Below are positions 1 through 5,629 of a DNA stretch of 5,629 bases, piece by piece. The translations under genes were made by a program, and so were the position numbers. Where the stretch lies: assembly GCA_030740295.1 (NCBI GenBank), contig JASLXP010000713.1, positions 1 through 5,629 on the forward strand. The letters run 5' to 3'. The notes below the pieces were generated by a model. It ran no database searches. It saw only the letters and a program-made list of their open reading frames with translations, and had not been told where the DNA came from. Each line of letters starts with the position of its first letter. Position 1 is the first letter of the stretch. Source of the stretch: Planctomycetota bacterium. Lineage in GTDB: Bacteria > Planctomycetota > PUPC01 > JACPCR01.

Positions 1-1653
1 CACGATTGGGTCTCTACCTACGTCCGCACGCAGGAAGGACCGGACTCCCTGCATTTTATCTGGGAAGTCGTAGCCCTCATTGCCGCAGGCGAAGTGATTA
101 AACGTGATACGTCATCCGTGACGACTTATGCGGAAATCGACGGCCTGCTCGGTCAACATCGGCTCATTGAAAACAGAAAATTCAAGATTCATTTCGATCT
201 GTTCCTTATTCGGCTTAAACAATTTGCAGAAGAGCAGGTGCCGCTTTTCCAGAAATACCAGCACTTACGAACTCAGCTCACCCAGGCGCGCCGCGAGGAG
301 CTCAGGCTTTCTGAGTTCGAGCCGAAAGTCATGGGATCATTTGTACGCAACAGATTGATTAATGACGTTTACCTGAATCTGGTGGGCGCCAATTTTGCCA
401 AGCAGATGGGAGCAGCCGGCGATTCCAAGCGGACGGATCTGATGGGACTGCTCTTGCTCATCTCCCCGCCAGGGTACGGCAAGACCACTCTAATGGAATA
501 CATTTCAAACCGGCTCGGGCTTACCTTTATCAAGATCAACGGCCCGGCTATCGGCCATGCGGTGACTTCTCTCGATCCGGCCGAGGCATCTAATGCTACC
601 TCTCGTGAGGAACTGCAGAAGCTCAATCTTGCCTTCGAGATGGGCAACAACATCATGATCTATCTGGATGACATCCAGCACTGCCATCCTGAGCTCCTGC
701 AGAAGTTCATCTCTCTCTGCGACGCTCAACGCAAGATCGAAGGCGTCTATAAAAGCAAGACCAAAACATACGACCTGCGCGGGAAAAAGGTCTCGGTCGT
801 GATGGCCGGGAACCCTTACACCGAAAGCGGCGATAAGTTCCAGATCCCGGACATGCTTGCCAACCGCGCGGACACCTACAACCTTGGCGACATTTCCAGT
901 ACAGAAAGCAAAGCGTTTGAAATGAGTTTCATCGAAAACGCGATGACTTCGAATCCTGTGCTCAGCAAGATCAGCAGCCACGGCCACGACGATATCTATC
1001 GATTTATGCAGATTGTTGAGACCGACAGTCGCGAGGGAATCGAATTCGACCACGGATACTCTTCCGAGGATGTGAGCGAAATAGTTAATGTCCTTACTAA
1101 ACTGTTTCGCGTGCGTGACGTGGTCCTGCGCGTGAATCAGGAGTACATTTATTCTGCGGCGCAGGAGGACGATTACCGGACCGAACCGCCCTTCAAGCTT
1201 CAGGGCTCCTATCGCAACATGAATCGAATCGCTGAAAAGATCTTTCCAGTGATGACAGACAAGGAAGTCGAACAACTGATTATCGACAGCTATTACAACG
1301 AAGCCCAAACCCTTGCCTCCGGAGCCGAAGCCAATCTGCTCAAATACAAAGAAATCAATGATCTCCTCACCGAAGAAGAGGAGAAGCGGTGGTCAGCCAT
1401 CAGAAGCGAGTTCAATCGCCGCCAGTCGCTCGCGGGTATGGACGACGAAGATGACATAGGAAAGGTCCTCTCCCAACTCAGCGGCTTCAACAGTAATTTA
1501 GGCGACATGCGTGAAGTGCTTGCGGGTGCTGCCAACTACCTCGCCCAAAGCATGGAAAAGGGATTTAATCAAAACCTCAAAATCGTGGTGGATGAAAACC
1601 TGCTCAAGATGCTCACAAAAGGTAAAGCAACTGTGAAGCAGGCGGAGGAATAG
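1..1653 (+). CDS. AAA+ ATPase of the DUF3686-associated 'DNA repair ATPase' family, C-terminal part (5' end outside window)
   Basis: The frame is open from base 1 to the TAG at 1651-1653, giving 550 residues with no start needed inside the window. A GTG at 94 is in frame, but the 31 codons before it read as normal protein, so the gene very probably starts further left. Numbering from base 1, the AAA+ core shows a Walker A motif PPGYGKTT (Lys161), a Walker B motif IYLDD (Asp223, Asp224), a sensor-1 motif MAGNP (Asn271), a candidate arginine finger in ANRAD (Arg289), and a sensor-2-like GSYRNMNR (402-409). A Glu/Lys-rich helical tail follows, from about 440. From memory, the whole AAA region matches the family annotated 'DNA repair ATPase', which carries DUF3686 upstream and runs to well over 1,000 residues. 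That annotation is historical, and I know of no firm evidence for a repair role. Cytoplasmic; expected to hydrolyse ATP as a ring-forming remodelling enzyme. The stop codon overlaps the next gene's start. Confidence 0.87.
   Translation, partial: HDWVSTYVRTQEGPDSLHFIWEVVALIAAGEVIKRDTSSVTTYAEIDGLLGQHRLIENRKFKIHFDLFLIRLKQFAEEQVPLFQKYQHLRTQLTQARREELRLSEFEPKVMGSFVRNRLINDVYLNLVGANFAKQMGAAGDSKRTDLMGLLLLISPPGYGKTTLMEYISNRLGLTFIKINGPAIGHAVTSLDPAEASNATSREELQKLNLAFEMGNNIMIYLDDIQHCHPELLQKFISLCDAQRKIEGVYKSKTKTYDLRGKKVSVVMAGNPYTESGDKFQIPDMLANRADTYNLGDISSTESKAFEMSFIENAMTSNPVLSKISSHGHDDIYRFMQIVETDSREGIEFDHGYSSEDVSEIVNVLTKLFRVRDVVLRVNQEYIYSAAQEDDYRTEPPFKLQGSYRNMNRIAEKIFPVMTDKEVEQLIIDSYYNEAQTLASGAEANLLKYKEINDLLTEEEEKRWSAIRSEFNRRQSLAGMDDEDDIGKVLSQLSGFNSNLGDMREVLAGAANYLAQSMEKGFNQNLKIVVDENLLKMLTKGKATVKQAEE
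1644..1648 (+). promoter_or_regulatory. Shine-Dalgarno GGAGG for the nucleotidyltransferase gene, inside the end of the ATPase gene
   Basis: GGAGG lies just before the ATPase stop codon. It is 4 bases from the GTG at 1653 and 7 bases from the second in-frame GTG at 1656. The second spacing is closer to the usual optimum, so initiation at 1656 is at least as likely. Either way the site lies within translated sequence, which implies coupled translation. Confidence 0.6.
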
Positions 1654-2129
1654 TGGTGCCCGGCCTTGATCCTTTCGAAGAGCTGTGCGGAATCGTTGAC
1701 GCTCTAAGCTCAGCTAAAATCGAGTTCGCAGTCTGTGGTGGCCTTGCGGTAGCCATATACGGTTATGCTCGCACAACGCAGGACATCGATATTCTTGTCA
1801 GGGAAGAGGACCTCGACGATATACAGGCCACTGTCCAGCCTCTCGGGTTCGATATTATTTCTGGTTTTATGCGATTCAAGAGAGGCACCCCTGACGAGCG
1901 CAGGATATTTCGTATTCTCAAGATCGAAGGATCGCACGATATGATGTTAGATCTGATTCTGGCAGCAGAAGGGCACAATGATGTTTGGGAGAGCAGAACA
2001 ACGGCAGAATTTGAAGGGCGCAAGTTCCCGATAGTTTCGAGGCTCGGGTTGAAAAAGATGAAACAGGAAGCTGGAAGAGCTAAGGACCTCGCAGATATCG
2101 ACGAACTGGGGTTAGACCGTGTCGAATAA
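1653..2129 (+). CDS. Small nucleotidyltransferase, AbiEii/MNT-like
   Basis: This 158-residue protein has the hallmark of the DNA polymerase beta-type nucleotidyltransferase fold. A GG turn (Gly29-Gly30 in VCGGLAVAIYG) is followed by R-T-T-Q-D-I-D with Asp44 and Asp46 as metal ligands, and a third candidate Asp100 lies in MMLDLIL. The C-terminal KDLADIDEL (144-152) resembles the K-D-x-x-D-I-x-x-L signature of AbiEii/DUF6036-type proteins. Such enzymes transfer a nucleotide to a protein or RNA; members act as toxins (AbiEii of AbiE) or as antitoxins that modify a HEPN toxin (MNT). The substrate cannot be told here. All three carboxylates are present, so it looks active. It starts with GTG at 1653 (or the adjacent GTG at 1656), overlapping the ATPase stop by one base, and its end overlaps the DUF433 gene by 11 bases. 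No HEPN or AbiEi partner is visible. The fold is fairly certain; the role is not. Confidence 0.85.
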   Translation: MVPGLDPFEELCGIVDALSSAKIEFAVCGGLAVAIYGYARTTQDIDILVREEDLDDIQATVQPLGFDIISGFMRFKRGTPDERRIFRILKIEGSHDMMLDLILAAEGHNDVWESRTTAEFEGRKFPIVSRLGLKKMKQEAGRAKDLADIDELGLDRVE

Positions 2130-2568
2130 CATAACTGATAAGCATGCTGAAATTGACATGTCTCCAGAAGCCATGATTGGCCGCCTGAAGAAGTCTGCGG
2201 CCCTGTATCGCATGTCACTAAAGCTTGGTAAATTCAGGCCAGCGAATGTGCCTCAGTTTGTAGATGCAGAGAATGAACTGCTGCCATTACCAGAAGAACT
2301 AATAAGAGATGACGACGGTTTTATTAGAGTTGCTGGTTCTCGGGTTGGTTTATTCCATCTCGTGAGTCTCCACCGCGCCAAAGGGCTCGATGCCATCGAG
2401 CTCAACAAACATTTCTACATGAAACATGATCGACACGTATCTGTCTGCTATCTCATGCAGGTGCTTAAGTTCTACGAAGAGAATAGAGCAGTCATCGATC
2501 CTCTTGTGGATTACTACGATCAGGACGGGTGCCCAGCATCTTCCCGATGTTCCAAGTCACGCGAATGA
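2119..2568 (+). CDS. DUF433 domain protein with a 60-residue N-terminal extension (antitoxin-like)
   Basis: This is a 149-residue protein. Residues about 63-133 fit the DUF433 pattern: DDDGFIRVAGSRVGL (64-78) corresponds to the usual 'G-x-I-R-V-x-G-T-R-V' opening, and VLKFYEENRAVID (115-127) to the closing 'A-x-x-Y-Y-x-x-H-R-x-x-I-D'. DUF433 domains are small winged-helix-like units that typically act as antitoxins beside PIN-like DUF5615 toxins. No DUF5615 gene follows here; the upstream neighbour is a nucleotidyltransferase instead. Residues 14-45 look helical and basic and could be a partner-binding extension. The last residues (DGCPASSRCSKSRE) look unconserved. The start is GTG at 2119 with a weak GGGG at 2108-2111, 7 bases upstream. 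An ATG at 2158 (residue 14) is in frame but has no clear ribosome binding site. The 11-base overlap with the upstream gene supports coupling. Confidence 0.75.
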   Translation: MSNNITDKHAEIDMSPEAMIGRLKKSAALYRMSLKLGKFRPANVPQFVDAENELLPLPEELIRDDDGFIRVAGSRVGLFHLVSLHRAKGLDAIELNKHFYMKHDRHVSVCYLMQVLKFYEENRAVIDPLVDYYDQDGCPASSRCSKSRE

Positions 2569-2589
2569 TGTATACGCTCACTCGTAGCC

Positions 2590-2612
2590 ACAGGCTGCTG
2601 CTGCCAGCCTGT
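2590..2612. repeat. Inverted repeat / hairpin after the DUF433 gene
   Basis: ACAGGCTG (2590-2597) pairs perfectly with CAGCCTGT (2605-2612) around a 7-base spacer, starting 21 bases after the DUF433 stop codon. No T-run follows, so it is not a canonical intrinsic terminator. It shares the ACAGGCTG/CAGCCTGT core with the elements at 2646-2661 and 5383-5398, which suggests a REP-like family that may also stabilise the 3' end of the transcript. Confidence 0.6.
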
Positions 2613-2645
2613 AGGCTCATCTGAATTTAACCTGGCTCACGGGCT

Positions 2646-2661
2646 GGCAGCCTGTCGCCAC
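2646..2661 (+). repeat. REP-like element, copy 1
   Basis: GGCAGCCTGTCGCCAC at this position is found again as its exact reverse complement at 5383-5398, a 16-base match between two non-coding regions on either side of the membrane-protein gene. It sits close to the related hairpin at 2590-2612. This points to a dispersed intergenic repeat rather than chance. Confidence 0.6.
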
Positions 2662-2740
2662 AGGATCCCCGTAGCAAAGCTGCCAGGGCGAGTAACAATC
2701 GCCGCTCACGGCGGTTGGAGCATTCCTGAATGCCAGAAGA

Positions 2741-2745
2741 AGGAG
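2741..2745 (+). promoter_or_regulatory. Shine-Dalgarno AGGAG for the membrane-protein gene
   Basis: AGGAG, within AGAAGGAGCG, ends 6 bases before the GTG at 2752. It is a well-spaced ribosome binding site that fixes this GTG as the start. The ATG at 2730 is out of frame. Confidence 0.75.
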
Positions 2746-2751
2746 CGAGAG

Positions 2752-5253
2752 GTGAAAAGCTCTCAGAGACTCAATCGCCGATCCGGACGTAATACGTCGC
2801 GCAAAAAGAAGCCGCCCGTCATTCTTTTTGTCGGGCTGGCTGTGGCTTTTGCCGTGGTATTTGGCGCAACATTGACCGTATTGAAGTCGAATAACCCTCA
2901 ATCGCGGCAAATGAAGGGATACAAGAAGGCCGAGAAAACGGACGCTTCCACGACGACCATTCCCGGGCGGCCCGCCGTCAGACCGCCCGTCGCAGAAACT
3001 GCTTCTACAACTTTCAAAGACATTAGTGATTTCGCGAAAGAAAATCCGGACGCTTATGGGGAAATCATCGAGATGTATCGAAAGATCTCGAAAAGCACTG
3101 ACAATGAAAACGATAGAAGACGAGCGGTTATTTCCATCAACTCGTTACAGAAAAAGTGGGCAGGGGCCGCGGCCGAAGCGCTTGATGGAGTTCAGAACAA
3201 CGTGAAGGCCCACCTCGCAGCATTACAGTTTGGAATGGCCGAGGCCGCTTTGGAGGAATTCCCGATTTCGCTCCTTCATCGCGGGGTGGCTGATGAAATT
3301 GAGAAAGTGCGGTTGCAGATTAACGAGGCAAAAGTCGCTTTTATCTCCGAGCTCAAGACAGAGGGAGAGCCGTTGTTGAAAAGAGTTTCCGGCGACCTTT
3401 CCAGGGAAGATCTCACCACCTTGAATTCGATTCTGAAGAGGACAAAAAGGGACGACCTCGGCCTCACCTTTCGACAGGCAAGAGAGGTGGGTGATTTTTC
3501 CAAGCGCGTCTCAACTGCAGTCTCGCGGCACAGAGCCCATGCTGGCAAACTAATCGCGCTAAAGGATCAGTTCTGGGATTCCTATCGGCACCTGATCAGA
3601 AGTAAACAATTCGAGCAGGCTCGAAATACTGTACATCAGTCCGAAGCTCTGAGTGAAGAGGAAAGAAATCTGCTGGCACAACACACTTCTGTTGTTGAGA
3701 AATCTCTTGTACCGGCGTCCAGAAATCTGCCTATTGTGAAGGCGCTCTATGAATTTTATTTCGGCGATGAGGCCGAATCTATCTCCCAGTTCAGGCTCGC
3801 ATCGAAATCAGGAGAGGACGTTCGTCTGTATCTGGATCTGCTGGGTGCGGATCTGCCGGAGTGGATGAGGGGCGTGTTCGAGATTCCGGACGAATCTTCG
3901 GACAGTCATGGAAACACCATAAGAACAGGTGTGGAGAAGCCTTCCGGGCTGCCTCATGAGGTTCGACATAAATCGTCCGGAATTCACTTTGTGTTGCTTC
4001 CGGCTGGCCAGTTCAGAATGGGAAGCCTGGAAACTGAGCAAGGCCGCAAGCCAGATGAGGGGCCCGTTCATTCAGTAGAAATCACTCGTCCCTTTTATAT
4101 GGGCAAGTACGAGATCACCGGCGCGGATTGGAGGAAGGCCAATGGCGCAAAATTCGTTTACACACGGGGCGAAGACTTTCCGCTCACAAAGATCCGCAAA
4201 CTTACTGCGATGATGTTTGCCAGCCAGTTAAGCCGGCAATTGCCACTGGGACGGATTCGCCTCCCGACTGAAGCAGAATGGGAGTATGCCTGCCGGGCCG
4301 GCAGCACGGCTCCCATGCACTATGGCAGCGATCCGGAGTACACCAGGACCATGGATTACGGTTGGTTCAAAGAGAACTCCGGTGGAAAGGTGCGACCGGC
4401 GGGCATGAAGAAACCGAATCGCTGGGGCCTGTACGACATGATCGGGAACGTCTGGGAATTTGTTCTCGATAACTACGATGTTTACCCCACCGAGCCGAAA
4501 AAAGATCCCTACTACCCGCCCGTCGGAAATGACACCCGCACTATTCGCGGAGGCGGAGTTCTATCCCCCGCCAGCCAATTGAGATCTGCCGCTCGCAGCA
4601 GAATCCGCTATGCGGCCACGGGCGAGATTCATGGATTCAGGCTGATGGTCGAGCATCCGCGCAGAGAGCCCGGAATTGCCGGTCTGGCGAATCCCGTTTT
4701 CAAAAACATGTTTACCTCCAAGGCACAGGATTCATGGGTGCGATCAGGGGACGCTTTCTTCAATTGGGGATCGGGCCTCGGATGGACGGACGGCGGCCCT
4801 GGAGGCATCGTCTATACAGCAAAGAAATTCAGGAACTTCATCCTCAGGTTCGATTGTCTTGCCAGCGACCTCGTGAGGTCGGATGCCGGTATTTCTTTTC
4901 CAGTAAATGGCCCGGACATCACCAATGATAAAACTGAAAACACCTTTGAAATAGAGCTCTCAGGCACGAACACCGGGACAGTTTTCTATAAAGGTGAAAC
5001 ATTCCAATCCACCGAACTGCCTCTCCAGCCCGGATGGAATTCAATCGAGCTCGTCGTGTGGGAACGCGAGGTCTTTACCACGCGGGAGGGTGCCGTCATC
5101 ACCCACTGGCAGCGCCCTTCTCTGGACGAAGGCTTCCTGACTATCGAGGGAGCAGAGCAGCAGTTCTGTTTCAGGAATTTCAGAATCCTGGAATTGCAGC
5201 AGAAACCGGCGGCCCTTATCAAAAGATTGGCCGAGCAGGCGATGTCGTTGTGA
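2752..5253 (+). CDS. Membrane-anchored FGE-sulfatase-like / DUF1080 fusion protein
   Basis: This is an 833-residue protein. A tail with nine Lys/Arg in its first 20 residues precedes one hydrophobic helix (about 23-44), so the N terminus is predicted inside and the rest outside the cytoplasmic membrane. A Pro/Thr-rich linker leads to a long, charged helical region (about 65-390) with possible TPR-like or coiled-coil segments. The FGE-sulfatase fold spans about 410-634: LPAGQFRMGS (416-425), LPTEAEWEYACRAG (504-517), GNVWEF (565-570), IRGGG (598-602) and GFRL (628-631). Its only cysteine is Cys514, and the C-terminal cysteines of true formylglycine-generating enzymes are missing, so a binding or structural role is more likely than sulfatase activation. 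Residues about 648-815 match the concanavalin-like DUF1080 (3-keto-disaccharide hydrolase) pattern: DAGISF (711-716), FEIELSG (732-738), TGTVFY (741-746), GWNSIEL (from 761) and FRNFRILEL (807-815). Glycan binding or cleavage at the cell surface is inferred. The start is set by AGGAG at 2741-2745. Confidence 0.88.
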   Translation: MKSSQRLNRRSGRNTSRKKKPPVILFVGLAVAFAVVFGATLTVLKSNNPQSRQMKGYKKAEKTDASTTTIPGRPAVRPPVAETASTTFKDISDFAKENPDAYGEIIEMYRKISKSTDNENDRRRAVISINSLQKKWAGAAAEALDGVQNNVKAHLAALQFGMAEAALEEFPISLLHRGVADEIEKVRLQINEAKVAFISELKTEGEPLLKRVSGDLSREDLTTLNSILKRTKRDDLGLTFRQAREVGDFSKRVSTAVSRHRAHAGKLIALKDQFWDSYRHLIRSKQFEQARNTVHQSEALSEEERNLLAQHTSVVEKSLVPASRNLPIVKALYEFYFGDEAESISQFRLASKSGEDVRLYLDLLGADLPEWMRGVFEIPDESSDSHGNTIRTGVEKPSGLPHEVRHKSSGIHFVLLPAGQFRMGSLETEQGRKPDEGPVHSVEITRPFYMGKYEITGADWRKANGAKFVYTRGEDFPLTKIRKLTAMMFASQLSRQLPLGRIRLPTEAEWEYACRAGSTAPMHYGSDPEYTRTMDYGWFKENSGGKVRPAGMKKPNRWGLYDMIGNVWEFVLDNYDVYPTEPKKDPYYPPVGNDTRTIRGGGVLSPASQLRSAARSRIRYAATGEIHGFRLMVEHPRREPGIAGLANPVFKNMFTSKAQDSWVRSGDAFFNWGSGLGWTDGGPGGIVYTAKKFRNFILRFDCLASDLVRSDAGISFPVNGPDITNDKTENTFEIELSGTNTGTVFYKGETFQSTELPLQPGWNSIELVVWEREVFTTREGAVITHWQRPSLDEGFLTIEGAEQQFCFRNFRILELQQKPAALIKRLAEQAMSL

Positions 5254-5255
5254 TG

Positions 5256-5269
5256 GGAGCTCACGCTCC
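5256..5269 (+). terminator. Possible weak terminator hairpin
   Basis: GGAGC (5256-5260) and GCTCC (5265-5269) form a 5-bp stem with a TCAC loop, 2 bases after the stop codon. The following GTCGTTCTCT is only mildly T-rich. Position favours a terminator; the short stem and poor T-tract argue against a strong one. Confidence 0.25.
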
Positions 5270-5382
5270 GTCGTTCTCTATGCTCAGGGCTTGGTGCCCT
5301 TGCGGCTACGACATCCACCACTCCCTTGCCCGCCCTATCGATTCTTGCCCGCATTTCTCAAGGATCAGACGCCTTGAATGGC

Positions 5383-5398
5383 GTGGCGACAGGCTGCC
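5383..5398 (-). repeat. REP-like element, copy 2 (inverted relative to 2646-2661)
   Basis: GTGGCGACAGGCTGCC is the exact reverse complement of 2646-2661. Together the two copies bracket the membrane-protein gene. Another related motif, TCGTAGCC at 2582-2589, also recurs inverted at 5304-5311. The order of the two motifs is not mirror-symmetric, so these look like independent repeats rather than the ends of one mobile element. Confidence 0.6.
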
Positions 5399-5438
5399 AC
5401 CAGATTCTTTCGTAAAAGGGCGACATCAGCCGATTTCC

Positions 5439-5629
5439 GGCCTGAAAGGCCATAAACATATCAGCCCAGGGCAACGCCCTGGGAACAGGGAGAAAAGACA
5501 GTCCTAGCCCTGTAAGGGCGACACAACTTGAAGTCTCAGCGATTTGTGCCGCCCTTTCAGGGCTCAAGGGTGACCCTTCCTCATACCCCAGGGCGTTGCC
5601 CTGGGCTGATATGTTTGGCCCCTTCGGGG
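5439..5629. repeat. Large symmetric palindrome built of nested hairpins, cut by the window edge
   Basis: The outer arms 5454-5483 and 5587-5616 are perfect reverse complements over 30 bases. The inner arms 5506-5525 and 5545-5564 are reverse complements at 18 of 20 positions. Both pairs share the same centre, 5535. Each arm also folds on itself: CCCAGGGC-AAC-GCCCTGGG (5465-5483) and its mirror (5587-5605) are perfect 8-bp stems; GCCCT-GTA-AGGGC (5507-5519) and GCCCT-TTC-AGGGC (5551-5563) are 5-bp stems. GGCC-TGAAA-GGCC (5439-5451) is roughly mirrored by CCCC-TTC-GGGG (5619-5629), which reaches the edge. The DNA can therefore form either one long hairpin or a row of six small ones. The segments between the arms (5484-5505 and 5565-5586) are not complementary. 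Confidence 0.8.

Larger units (their letters stand above)
2569..2751. other. Repeat-bearing intergenic gap
   Basis: These 183 bases lie between the DUF433 gene and the membrane-protein gene. They hold a hairpin just after the upstream stop (2590-2612), a REP-like segment (2646-2661) and a short stem GCCG-CTCA-CGGC (2701-2712). I see no convincing sigma-70 promoter, RNA gene or T-tract terminator. The antisense reading frame here has no support. Confidence 0.6.
5254..5629. other. Non-coding, repeat-rich region downstream of the membrane-protein gene
   Basis: No credible gene is visible in these 376 bases to the right edge. They contain a short hairpin directly after the stop codon, one REP-like element (5383-5398) and a large multi-hairpin palindrome (about 5439-5629). 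The reading frames that cross it translate repeat sequence, including a stretch ISPGQRPG of a kind I recall from many spurious predictions in Planctomycetota and Verrucomicrobiota genomes. Confidence 0.7.

Noticed and set aside
505..1308. 267-codon antisense frame within the ATPase gene
   Set aside because: It lies wholly opposite a well-conserved AAA+ core and shows no recognisable domain; it is a shadow frame.
94..1653. GTG at 94 as the true start of the ATPase gene
   Set aside because: The frame stays open to base 1, the 31 upstream codons look like protein, and the family is far longer than 519 residues.
1763..2218. Antisense frame across the nucleotidyltransferase and DUF433 genes
   Set aside because: It is opposite two genes with recognisable motifs and its product is low-complexity and Ser-rich.
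2569..2751. Remnant of a DUF5615 toxin gene after DUF433
   Set aside because: No frame in this gap shows the family's typical opening or acidic motifs; the sequence is repeat-like.
3979..4653. Active formylglycine-generating sulfatase-modifying enzyme
   Set aside because: The only cysteine (Cys514) lies in the LPTEAEWEYAC motif rather than at the C-terminal active site, and no sulfatase gene is nearby.
2582..5398. Composite transposon carrying the membrane-protein gene
   Set aside because: The inverted motifs are not in mirror order, no transposase is present, and no target-site duplication is evident.
5034..5507. 157-codon + strand frame overlapping the end of the membrane-protein gene
   Set aside because: Its first half overlaps the conserved DUF1080 domain in another frame and its second half is palindromic repeat sequence.
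5439..5629. CRISPR array
   Set aside because: The repeats are inverted, not direct, with no regular spacers and no cas genes in view.

Overview
The window reads as a bacterial chromosomal segment of moderate G+C with every gene on the + strand. Three things point to an uncultivated Planctomycetota/Verrucomicrobiota/Acidobacteriota-type bacterium: a single-pass membrane protein joining an FGE-sulfatase-like domain to a DUF1080 (3-keto-disaccharide hydrolase-like) domain, the use of GTG at every start codon visible, and dense REP-like palindromes in the gaps. The phylum assignment is inference from remembered gene architectures and repeat style; nothing here fixes it.

Layout. (1) Positions 1-1653 are the C-terminal part of a large AAA+ ATPase of the DUF3686-associated 'DNA repair ATPase' family; its start lies left of the window. 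(2) 1653-2129 is a small nucleotidyltransferase of the AbiEii/MNT type, whose GTG start overlaps the ATPase stop codon by one base. (3) 2119-2568 encodes a protein with a C-terminal DUF433 domain (winged-helix, antitoxin-like), overlapping the nucleotidyltransferase by 11 bases. These three genes form a tight, probably translationally coupled operon. (4) 2569-2751 is a gap with REP-like inverted repeats. (5) 2752-5253 encodes an 833-residue membrane-anchored protein: cytoplasmic basic tail, one transmembrane helix, a long helical region, an FGE-sulfatase-fold domain lacking the catalytic cysteines, and a DUF1080 domain. (6) 5254-5629 is non-coding and holds a multi-hairpin palindrome centred on about 5535 that runs to the right edge.

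How the genes may work together. The ATPase, nucleotidyltransferase and DUF433 genes could form one functional unit. The small pair resembles a toxin-antitoxin module, but in a combination I do not recognise as standard: DUF433 is usually paired with a PIN-like DUF5615 toxin, and AbiEii with AbiEi. The membrane protein is separated by a repeat-filled gap and has its own strong ribosome binding site, so it may be a separate transcription unit. A shared role with the ATPase is possible but not shown by the sequence. The best candidates for something undescribed are the ATPase-nucleotidyltransferase-DUF433 coupling and the symmetric palindrome at the right end.
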